From NCBI GenBank assembly GCA_020048105.1, contig JAIFMW010000091.1, positions 1-34,458 of the forward strand: 34,458 nucleotides of DNA. Direction: 5' to 3'. Numbering within the stretch: position 1 is the first letter of the stretch; every line of letters begins with the position of its first letter. The notes under the pieces are model-generated. The model was not told where the DNA came from and did no database searches. It saw only the letters and a list, made by a program, of their open reading frames with translations. Positions 14,629-22,115 of this stretch are shown here, piece after piece. A program made the position numbers and the translations under genes. The stretch is from Deltaproteobacteria bacterium (lineage in GTDB: Bacteria > Acidobacteriota > Holophagae > Holophagales > Holophagaceae).

Positions 14629-16200
14629 ATGAACCAGCTCTCTCCAAGCATCCGTGAACGCAACCTGCACGCCTTGTTTGAGCACATTCCCCTTCCGACC
14701 TGGGTGGTGGATTTTTCGGCGGTGAAGGCTTGGTGCGAGGCCGGTGCTTCCCGTGGAATTCAAAATCTTCGACTTCATTTTGCAGAGCACCCTCAGGATT
14801 TTGCCCTTTGTGCCTCCTTGATCCACATTCAGGCAATCAACCGGGCCAGTGGGGCGTTTTTTGGAGAGGTTCGCAAGGAGGATCTTCCGGCCGAGTTTGC
14901 CTCCTATTTCGATGAAGAATCATGGATGGCACTGCGGGAGGGTCTGATAGCAATCCTTGAAGGGGTTTCAACCTTGCAGACGGAGATGCCCATTCAGAGC
15001 CCTAAGCTCGGGCCACGCCTCCTCCAGGTCCACGTGACCGTTGCCGAAGGTTTTGAAACCAGCCTCGGCCAGGTGCTGATTTCCTTCGCCGATGTCACCG
15101 ATAAAAAGCGGGCCGAACAATCCCGTCACGCCGCCGAACATCGCTACCACTCACTCTTTCAAAACATGCAGGAGGGCTCCCTTTACGGGTTGGTGCTCTA
15201 CCGTGGTGAGGAACCTCGGGATTTCATGTTTCTGGACGTGAACGATGCGTTGGAAACTTTGACGGGCTGGAAGGATGTAACGGGTCGAAAGATCAGCGAA
15301 GTGGTGCCCGGCATTCAGCAGGCACATCCAGAATTTCTGGCGCTGGTGGGTCGAGTGGCCGCCACGGGAAAACCCGAACGCCTTGAAATATGTTTTGATT
15401 CCCTGGGTTTCTGGCTGGAAATCATGGTGCATTCCCCCGAAAAGGGCTATTTTCTCGCCCTGTTTGAAGACACTACCCAGCGCAAACAGCAGGAACTTTT
15501 ATCCAAGGAAAGCGAGGCCCTGACGGCCAAATCCCAGATGGCCGCCTATGTGGCTCATGAAATCAATGGGCCCTTGGCAGGAATCAAAAGCGCCTTTGCG
15601 CTGTTGCAAACGGCGATCCCCAAGGACCACACCTATTTTTCATACGTGGCGCTGGTGGACCGAGAGATCGATCGCATCACCGCCATTGTTCGAATGATGT
15701 ACGAACTCTATCGCCCCAATGAACCCAAGGCGCAAAATGTGGCCGTGGCCACCCTCTTGCAAGACATCGCCACGCTACTGGCACCCCGCTTTCGGAGTCA
15801 TCGACTAAGCCTGGTGCTGGATTCCGGTGAGCCCGGCCTGCGAGGTACCCTGCGCGCCAATCTCCTGCGCCAGGTGCTTTTCAACCTGCTACAAAACGCC
15901 ATCGAGGCGACTCCGCCGCAGGGCATTGTGCGGTGCTGTGCGCGCAGAGATGGGGCAGATCTAGAAATCCAGGTCAGTGACGGCGGTCCGGGAATTCCTC
16001 CCGGCCTCGCGGAAAAGGTCTGGGAGTCGGGCTTTACCACCAAGCAGAACGCCCTTCAGGGGGGCATGGGCTTGGGGTTATCCACCTGCCGACGCTTGCT
16101 GGAGAGCTTGCGTGGCTCCATCCACTTCGAAAATCCGAACACGGGTGGCTGTGTCTTTACGGTGCGAATTCCCCTGGAGTGGGAGTCCGGCGTAGACTGA
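14629..16200 (+). CDS. PAS-domain sensor histidine kinase, soluble
   Basis: A 523-residue kinase without membrane helices. Residues about 10-155 form a PAS-like domain (ending LISFADVTDKKRAEQ), and about 171-285 a second one (YHSLFQNMQEG to FEDTTQRKQQ). The H box is YVAHEINGPLAGI with His310. The ATP domain shows NLLQNAIEATPP, DGGPGIPPG and GGMGLGLSTCRRLL. The second PAS closely resembles the third PAS of the giant kinase at 17201, hinting at common origin or signal. The ATG at 14629 follows GAGGAAAG at good distance; a TTG at 14602 is possible. The response regulator follows after 27 bases and should be its partner. Confidence 0.92.
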   Translation: MNQLSPSIRERNLHALFEHIPLPTWVVDFSAVKAWCEAGASRGIQNLRLHFAEHPQDFALCASLIHIQAINRASGAFFGEVRKEDLPAEFASYFDEESWMALREGLIAILEGVSTLQTEMPIQSPKLGPRLLQVHVTVAEGFETSLGQVLISFADVTDKKRAEQSRHAAEHRYHSLFQNMQEGSLYGLVLYRGEEPRDFMFLDVNDALETLTGWKDVTGRKISEVVPGIQQAHPEFLALVGRVAATGKPERLEICFDSLGFWLEIMVHSPEKGYFLALFEDTTQRKQQELLSKESEALTAKSQMAAYVAHEINGPLAGIKSAFALLQTAIPKDHTYFSYVALVDREIDRITAIVRMMYELYRPNEPKAQNVAVATLLQDIATLLAPRFRSHRLSLVLDSGEPGLRGTLRANLLRQVLFNLLQNAIEATPPQGIVRCCARRDGADLEIQVSDGGPGIPPGLAEKVWESGFTTKQNALQGGMGLGLSTCRRLLESLRGSIHFENPNTGGCVFTVRIPLEWESGVD

Positions 16201-16227
16201 AGGCCCTCTCCTGAGACTGCGACCACG

Positions 16228-16974
16228 ATGAGTCTTCATTCCCAAGCCCCCGCCCGCATCCTGATGGCCGACGATGAAGAGATTTTTCTTCTCGCCACGG
16301 CCGACCTGTTGCGCATGGAAGGCTTCTTGGTCGACACGGCTCGGGATGGCTTCGAAGCGGCGGATTTCCTACGCGAGAACACCTACGACGTGCTGATCTC
16401 CGATATCCTCATGCCCGGTAATCAGGATCTGGATTTCATCCGAGTCGCCGCAGATCTGAGCCCCGATTTGCAGGCCATTCTGGTCACGGGGTATCCCTCG
16501 GTGGGCACAGCCGTCCAGGCCATCCACCTGCCCGTGGCTGCCTACTTGACCAAGCCCATCGTGTTCGAGGATTTCCTTGGGCATATTCGCCGCGCCGTTT
16601 CCAGCGTGCGCACTCAACGTGCCATGGGGCGCTCCAAGGAGCGGTTAACTGGCTGGCTGGAGGATCTGGATCGTGTTCAGGAGGCCATTCGCAGCGCTCC
16701 CCAGGCGCCCGACCGCTATGCCTCCCGGGAGGTCCTCGGGTTATCCCTCGGCAATATCGCTGGCGTGCTGTTGGACATGAAGGCCCTGTTTGAAATGACC
16801 CTCGAACAGGATTCCGCTCCCGAACATTGCACCATCTCGACCTGTCCCCGGCTTGCGGATTACCAGCTGGCCGTGCAGGACAGCATCGATGTTCTGGAGC
16901 GCACACGCACCGCCTTCAAATCCAAGGAACTAGGGCAGTTGCGGGAGCGGCTGGAACTGCTTTCGAAGGCATAA
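16228..16974 (+). CDS. Response regulator with unrecognised C-terminal domain
   Basis: A 248-residue protein. The receiver domain (about 8-128) has ILMADDEEIFLL, phospho-acceptor Asp59 in VLISDILMPG, a conserved Thr in ILVTGYPS and Lys in YLTKPI. The rest (about 135-248) is mostly helical, with RLTGWLEDLDRVQEAIRS and a C-terminal coiled coil. It has no helix-turn-helix, GGDEF, HD-GYP or other output signature that I know. Two Cys lie close together in EHCTISTCPRL. It probably acts by binding a protein partner, perhaps one of the signalling proteins downstream. A terminator follows, separating it from the giant kinase operon. Confidence 0.88.
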   Translation: MSLHSQAPARILMADDEEIFLLATADLLRMEGFLVDTARDGFEAADFLRENTYDVLISDILMPGNQDLDFIRVAADLSPDLQAILVTGYPSVGTAVQAIHLPVAAYLTKPIVFEDFLGHIRRAVSSVRTQRAMGRSKERLTGWLEDLDRVQEAIRSAPQAPDRYASREVLGLSLGNIAGVLLDMKALFEMTLEQDSAPEHCTISTCPRLADYQLAVQDSIDVLERTRTAFKSKELGQLRERLELLSKA

Positions 16975-17089
16975 AAATAATATTCAAGTACCGATTCAGC
17001 CCGGTCGATAGAGTCCCAGTCTAGGTTCTGTCTTTTTGGGCAGAACGCCTTGATGGGCAGTCATTAGGTCTGCAAGTCGAAGGCGCAAC

Positions 17090-17127
17090 CAGTCAGGTCC
17101 CAACGGATCGGCGCGGTTGCGCCTTTT
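17090..17127 (+). terminator. Intrinsic terminator after the PAS kinase/regulator pair
   Basis: AAGGCGCAACC (17090-17100) pairs perfectly with GGTTGCGCCTT (17115-17125), giving an 11-base stem with a 14-base loop, and TTTT runs over its end at 17124-17127. It lies 115 bases after the regulator stop and 74 before the giant kinase start. The giant kinase therefore needs its own promoter or read-through. A weaker hairpin, GTTCTG/CAGAAC, stands upstream at 17025-17046. Confidence 0.75.
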
Positions 17128-17200
17128 CCTATTTTCCCCCGCAACCCTCGCCATCGTCGACGGGGTAGGGGGTGGTGAGTCCGCGGAAGGTTCGTGTGCC

Positions 17201-20200
17201 ATGGTTGACGATATTTTCAAAAAACAGTCCCAAGAGCGTTCCAATCCCGGGGCCTCCTCCGCAAAACCTCGAGGCCAGGGCTTTTTCGAGGCCATGGTCG
17301 AGCATCTGCCCGAGGCTGTGGCGGTCCTGCGCGAAGGCACCCATGTTCAATGCAACCCGGCCTATGCTCGGCTGTTTGGTTTCACCGCCCCGACCGAACT
17401 GATCGGGCGTAGCCTGATGGAACTCCTGGCCCCACGCCATGCGGGGGATATCTTGGCTCGCCTGCGAAGCCCTGGGGATACCCTCACGGGATCCTGGCTT
17501 CAGGAAGTGGAAGGGCTCACCCAAGAGGGCGGGATCTTGGCCCTGGAACTCAGCGGGCACCCATTCCGCCAAGGCAACACCGTCTATTACGTGGTCTCCG
17601 CGAAGGACCTTCGCTTGGCCCGGCGAGCCCAGCAGGTCATCAAAAAAGGGGAACGTTGGTGGCGGCACCTGTTCCGCATGTCCTTGGTGGGCATGGGGAT
17701 CTTGGGCAGGGATGGCTGCATTCTGGCCGCCAACGAGCATTTTTGCGCCCTGGCGGGGCTGCCCCAAGCCGAGCTTTTGGGCCGAGAATGGGGTGAATTT
17801 GTTCCGGACCAAAATCTTGCGGACTTGTTTGCCACGTTGGATCAGGTCGGCGAGGAATGGTCCTTTGGACCGCGCGAGACCTTTTTCTGTCATCCCAACG
17901 GCAAGGTTATTCCGGTTCGAATCGATATCAGCCCGGAATTCCGTCCCGATGGGCAGGTCGATCACCTCACGGTTCTCATTCAGGATCTGCGTGAACATCG
18001 GCGCACGGAAGGGCGGCTTTGGGAGACTGAGGACCGCTATCGCCGTCTGTTCGATGAGATGAGTGAAGGCTACGCGCTGCATGAAATTATTTGCAGCGAT
18101 GCCGGTATTCCGATTGATTACCGTTTCCTGGAAGTTAATCCCGCCTGGGAGCAGTGCACCGGCTTGACTGCTGCCGAAGTGATTGGCCGCACCGTGCTGG
18201 AAGTGCTGCCTCAGACCGAAGCCTATTGGATCGAAGCCTACGGTCGCGTGGCACTTTCGGGTGAACCCATGCGGCTCGATCAATATTCCGGCACCCTCGA
18301 CAAACATTTCAGTGTGTTTGCGCAGTGCCCGCGCAAGGGGCTTTTCTCCGTCGTCTTTTTGGATATTTCGGAATTAAAAAAGCAGGAAGAAAAAACGGCT
18401 CTGTTGCTTGCCGCCGTGGAGCAAAGCCCTACTTCAATCGTGATCACCGACACCATCGGGGCCATCGAGTACGTGAATCCAAAGTTTTCGGATCTCACGG
18501 GCTACACCGCCGAAGAAGCCCAGGGCCAGAACCCTCGCATTCTTAAAACGGACGTGCAAGGGCCCGAGGTCTACAAGGAACTCTGGCAGTGCCTGCGGGA
18601 TGGCCGAACCTGGAAAGGGGAATTCTGTAACCGAAAGAAGAACGGGGAGCTTTACTGGGAACAAGCCACGATTTCACCCATCTTGCACGAAGGCCGCGTA
18701 ACCCATTTCCTGGCGGTGAAAGAAGACATCACGGACCATCGCGCCCTTCAGGCCTCCCAAATGCGGCTCGCCGAAGCAGTGGATCAGGCAGCGGAATTGA
18801 TGGTCATTGCCGATTCGCGCGGGGGGCTTATCAATGCCAATCAGGCCTTTCTCCGACTCACGGGCCTTGAGTCCTGGCTCGGCAAGAGGGCACTGAGCCT
18901 CCTACCCAAAGAGGGACGGAGTGCGTTGAGTCGGACCATCTTGAAGCGCTTGCGGGAAGGCCAGCCCTGGCAGGGTAAGTTGCGCCTGCAACGGGCCGAT
19001 GGCACGCCTTGCACCCTCTCGGGAACAATTTCCAAGCTCTGTCCGGTGGGCAACGAAGCCTTCTACACCTGCGTATTCCGGGATATCACCTCCGAGTTGG
19101 AGATGGATCGGCACCTGCGGCAGGTGGAGAAAATGGAAGCCCTGGGCGCCTTGGCCAGCGGCGTGGCGCACGATTTCAATAACGTGCTCACCGCCATCAT
19201 GAGCTCCGCTGAACTCATCGAATGGCAGCTGCCCGAAGATAGCCCCGTCCGTCCCAAGCTCAGCGTCATCATGCAGGCGGCGAATCGTGCCAAGGATCTG
19301 AATCGCCGCATTCTGACCTTTAGTCGACCCACCGAAGAACGGCGGATTCCCTTCGATCTCACGGCCGTGGTCAAAGAGTGCCTTCATCTGCTCAAGTCCA
19401 CGATTTCGAGAGATGTTGAAGTGCGCAGTGAACTGAGTTCCTCGGTGTGGACCTTTGGGGATCCCGCCCAGATCCACCAGGTGGTGATGAATCTGGCCGT
19501 CAATGCCGTGCAGACCATCGATGGCAAAGGCCTACTGGAATTGAGCCTAGTGGAAGTTGATATCGAAGAAGGTTTTCTGGCTCCCGGGTCGAAAGCCCTG
19601 CGGGCAGCCCTCTTGTCCGTGCGGGATAGCGGTCGGGGCATGGATGCCGAAACCCTGGATCATGTGTTCGAACCCTTCCACTCTGACAATCTCGCTGAGG
19701 GTGGCACAGGGCTGGGGCTTTCCGTGGTGCACGGGGTGATTACCCAGCATGGCGGGGGCGTTGCCATTACCTCCGAGCCCGGCAAAGGCACCCTAGTCAA
19801 GGTCTACTTGCCCAGCGCCGCAGCGGAAAGTTCCATGCGGGATGAAACACCCACCGATGCATTGCAAGGCACTGAGCATATTTTGGTGGTGGATATCGAG
19901 GCCATACGGGTGGCTCTGACCAAGGAATCGCTTCAGCACCTGGGTTACCATGTGACCGCCAAATCCGACCCCTTCGAAGCGCTGGATGCCTTCAAAGAAC
20001 ATCCAGCGATCTACGATGTGGTCTTGTTGGAATACTCCAAAGGCGCCCTTTCCGCGGAAGATTTCGCCGCTCGGATTCGAAAAATTAGGCCCACGATTTC
20101 TATCATTCTCGCCTCGGGCAACTCGGTCCCGGCTGGGGTGGAATCCCCCTTCGATGCCCTGCTTCCCAAGCCCTTCTCCAATCGCGATCTGGGTCATGCC

Positions 20201-21781
20201 CTGCGCAAGGTCTTGGACGCTCGCAAGCGGGCCGCTCGGGTGGAAGTCAGTGCCGCGCCGACCCGAGATCGTTCGCGCACCGGAGAAATCCTGATCGCGG
20301 AAGATAGCCCCGTCACCCTCAGCCTGCTGCGCTCCTGGCTCGTCAAGGCTGGCTATCGAGTGCGCGAAGCCCGGGATGGCCAAGAGGCCTGGGAGATCTT
20401 CAACGAACCCGGAGCCGGGCCCTTCTCGTTGGTACTTTCCGACCTCGTGATGCCCCGCATGGATGGAATTCGCTTGGTGGAACGGATCCGCGAAGTGGAT
20501 TCGGAAATCCCCGTGGTGCTGCTGTCTTCTTCCGAAGATGTGGACTCGATGAAGTCGGCCTTGCATCTGCAGGTCAGCCAATTCCTGACCAAGCCCTTCG
20601 ATTCCGGGGTTCTCATTGCGTGTGTGGAGCGATTGGCTGTAGGGGTGAGTGCGCGACAGCGATCGGCCGAAACGGCCCAGGCCGTGCGCATGGCCCAGCG
20701 CGCCTTGGTGGCGGTGCCTGAAAAAGATCTGCCGCTCTATTCCGTGCACCAATCCCTTACGGATGCTGGAGGCGATGTCTTCCGGTGTTTCAAGCAGCCG
20801 GATGGTTCAATTCTGTTCATTCTGGCGGATGTGGCGGGGCATTCGGTCATCAGCTCCTACGCCGTGGCCGCCTTCCTGGGGTTGCTGTCCAGCCTGATGA
20901 TGCAGGCTACCGACCTCGCGACCTTGGCCTCGCGTCTGAATCGTGGCATTCAGGATGGCCCCTTCTCCGAAGTACCCGTTTGCATCTTACTGGGCCATTG
21001 GACGCCCCGCACGGGTCGTTTGCATGTGCTGAACGCAGGCCTTCCCCACGGTCTGTGCGGTGGTCCTGCGCGAAGTGTCCGCATCGCTGTCAACGGAACT
21101 CCACTGGGCGTTTTCGACGAAGCCATGGTGGAAGAAAAAGTGGTCCGGTTGTCTCCGGGCGACCGCGTGTTTTTCGCCAGTGACGGCTTTTTCGATATCC
21201 GCAATGCCGACGGCGAACTCATGGATGATTTGGCACTGAAACTTTGGTGCGAAATGGCCGAGGTGCCCATCCAGCAAGCTGTGTCGATCCTGGCGGGCAT
21301 TGCGCAAACCCTGGCCGAGGGTGGGCTGGAGGATGATCTCTTGGCGGTTGGCTTCGAGCAGCCCGCCTTGGATCCCGATTGCTTGAGCCTAGTGCTTCCC
21401 TCCAATGCGATTGCCATCGATGGAGCCATCGAAAAGCTCACGGAATATCTGGCCAAGGCGCCCCGCTCCATCCCGCTCACCCACTCGCGCACCTTCGAAA
21501 TTCTGTTGGCGGCGCGCGAAGCCCTTACCAACGCCATGATTCATGGCAATGAAGGTCGACCCGAAAGCCAGATCGGGCTGCATGCAAGTTGGCGGCAATC
21601 CCCACCGGCCTTCCTTCTCAATGTCGTGGACGAGGGCCAGGGCTTTGAATTGAAAAAATTAGAATCCCCCACGGATCCCCTTTCTGAGCGCGGGCGAGGC
21701 ATTCCCTACCTTCGGCACTGTGCCAGTTGGGTGGAGATGGTGGGCGGCGAATTGAGTATCACCTTTAGCTGGGAGGCCTAA
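17201..21781 (+). CDS. Giant hybrid kinase fused to PP2C phosphatase and RsbW-like kinase
   Basis: A 1526-residue soluble protein. Order, by residue: PAS-like about 27-145, 152-270, 278-395, 403-510 and 520-635; histidine kinase with His657 in SGVAHDFNNVLTAIM and ATP site to about 880 (TGLGLSVVHGVI); receiver 1 at 887-1010; receiver 2 at 1029-1150 with Asp1081 in LVLSDLVMPRMDG; SpoIIE/PP2C phosphatase at about 1175-1390 with intact metal motifs DAGGDVF, LADVAGHS, SDGFFDI and LEDDLLAVGF; and an RsbW-type anti-sigma kinase at 1400-1526 (EALTNAMIHGNEG, DEGQGF, GRGIPYLR). Receiver 1 is degenerate, with Glu944 at the phospho-acceptor position. The ATG at 17201 has GGAAGG 10 bases upstream; the TTG at 17117 overlaps the terminator arm. 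One base separates it from the STAS gene. The layout implies that phosphorelay controls the phosphatase, and the kinase and phosphatase ends act oppositely on the STAS partner. Confidence 0.95.
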   Translation: MVDDIFKKQSQERSNPGASSAKPRGQGFFEAMVEHLPEAVAVLREGTHVQCNPAYARLFGFTAPTELIGRSLMELLAPRHAGDILARLRSPGDTLTGSWLQEVEGLTQEGGILALELSGHPFRQGNTVYYVVSAKDLRLARRAQQVIKKGERWWRHLFRMSLVGMGILGRDGCILAANEHFCALAGLPQAELLGREWGEFVPDQNLADLFATLDQVGEEWSFGPRETFFCHPNGKVIPVRIDISPEFRPDGQVDHLTVLIQDLREHRRTEGRLWETEDRYRRLFDEMSEGYALHEIICSDAGIPIDYRFLEVNPAWEQCTGLTAAEVIGRTVLEVLPQTEAYWIEAYGRVALSGEPMRLDQYSGTLDKHFSVFAQCPRKGLFSVVFLDISELKKQEEKTALLLAAVEQSPTSIVITDTIGAIEYVNPKFSDLTGYTAEEAQGQNPRILKTDVQGPEVYKELWQCLRDGRTWKGEFCNRKKNGELYWEQATISPILHEGRVTHFLAVKEDITDHRALQASQMRLAEAVDQAAELMVIADSRGGLINANQAFLRLTGLESWLGKRALSLLPKEGRSALSRTILKRLREGQPWQGKLRLQRADGTPCTLSGTISKLCPVGNEAFYTCVFRDITSELEMDRHLRQVEKMEALGALASGVAHDFNNVLTAIMSSAELIEWQLPEDSPVRPKLSVIMQAANRAKDLNRRILTFSRPTEERRIPFDLTAVVKECLHLLKSTISRDVEVRSELSSSVWTFGDPAQIHQVVMNLAVNAVQTIDGKGLLELSLVEVDIEEGFLAPGSKALRAALLSVRDSGRGMDAETLDHVFEPFHSDNLAEGGTGLGLSVVHGVITQHGGGVAITSEPGKGTLVKVYLPSAAAESSMRDETPTDALQGTEHILVVDIEAIRVALTKESLQHLGYHVTAKSDPFEALDAFKEHPAIYDVVLLEYSKGALSAEDFAARIRKIRPTISIILASGNSVPAGVESPFDALLPKPFSNRDLGHALRKVLDARKRAARVEVSAAPTRDRSRTGEILIAEDSPVTLSLLRSWLVKAGYRVREARDGQEAWEIFNEPGAGPFSLVLSDLVMPRMDGIRLVERIREVDSEIPVVLLSSSEDVDSMKSALHLQVSQFLTKPFDSGVLIACVERLAVGVSARQRSAETAQAVRMAQRALVAVPEKDLPLYSVHQSLTDAGGDVFRCFKQPDGSILFILADVAGHSVISSYAVAAFLGLLSSLMMQATDLATLASRLNRGIQDGPFSEVPVCILLGHWTPRTGRLHVLNAGLPHGLCGGPARSVRIAVNGTPLGVFDEAMVEEKVVRLSPGDRVFFASDGFFDIRNADGELMDDLALKLWCEMAEVPIQQAVSILAGIAQTLAEGGLEDDLLAVGFEQPALDPDCLSLVLPSNAIAIDGAIEKLTEYLAKAPRSIPLTHSRTFEILLAAREALTNAMIHGNEGRPESQIGLHASWRQSPPAFLLNVVDEGQGFELKKLESPTDPLSERGRGIPYLRHCASWVEMVGGELSITFSWEA

Positions 21782-21782
21782 T

Positions 21783-22115
21783 ATGACAGTCGCGAAATCC
21801 CCCATGAAGACCCAGAAGGCCGATGGGACCCTGCGTCTCAACCCCAATGGCGATCTGGTGGCCAGCACCGTGGAAGTTCTGCGAGACAGCATGCTCAAGG
21901 CCCTGGAGTCGGCCAAGATCGCCGTGGTGTTGGATCTGGCCTCCACCAAGCAGATCGATTCCTTGGGCATCACCCTGGTGCTGGGTCTGTTCAAGAGTTG
22001 CCAGAAGAAAGAGCTCGCCTTCTCCATCGAAGGGGCCAGTACCGATCTCCTGCGGGTGTTCAAACTCTTCAACCTGACCAAATTCTTCCCCATTGCGGAG
22101 GCGATTCGTGAGTAG
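21783..22115 (+). CDS. STAS-domain anti-sigma-factor antagonist (RsbV/HsbA-like)
   Basis: A 110-residue single STAS domain. The core strand and switch helix read IAVVLDLASTKQIDSLGITL, with Ser60 in the DSLG motif that RsbW-type kinases phosphorylate and PP2C phosphatases clear. Both activities are encoded at the C-terminus of the protein immediately upstream. GGAGG precedes the ATG. The stop overlaps the cheA start by 8 bases, so output is made together with CheA. By analogy with HsbA of Pseudomonas and SypA of Vibrio fischeri, its partner may be an anti-sigma factor, a cyclase or another protein; the operon suggests something in the chemosensory array. Confidence 0.93.
   Translation: MTVAKSPMKTQKADGTLRLNPNGDLVASTVEVLRDSMLKALESAKIAVVLDLASTKQIDSLGITLVLGLFKSCQKKELAFSIEGASTDLLRVFKLFNLTKFFPIAEAIRE

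Noticed and set aside
17129-18307. Minus-strand frame of 392 codons opposite the giant kinase
   Set aside because: Shadow; the plus strand reads PAS domains throughout.
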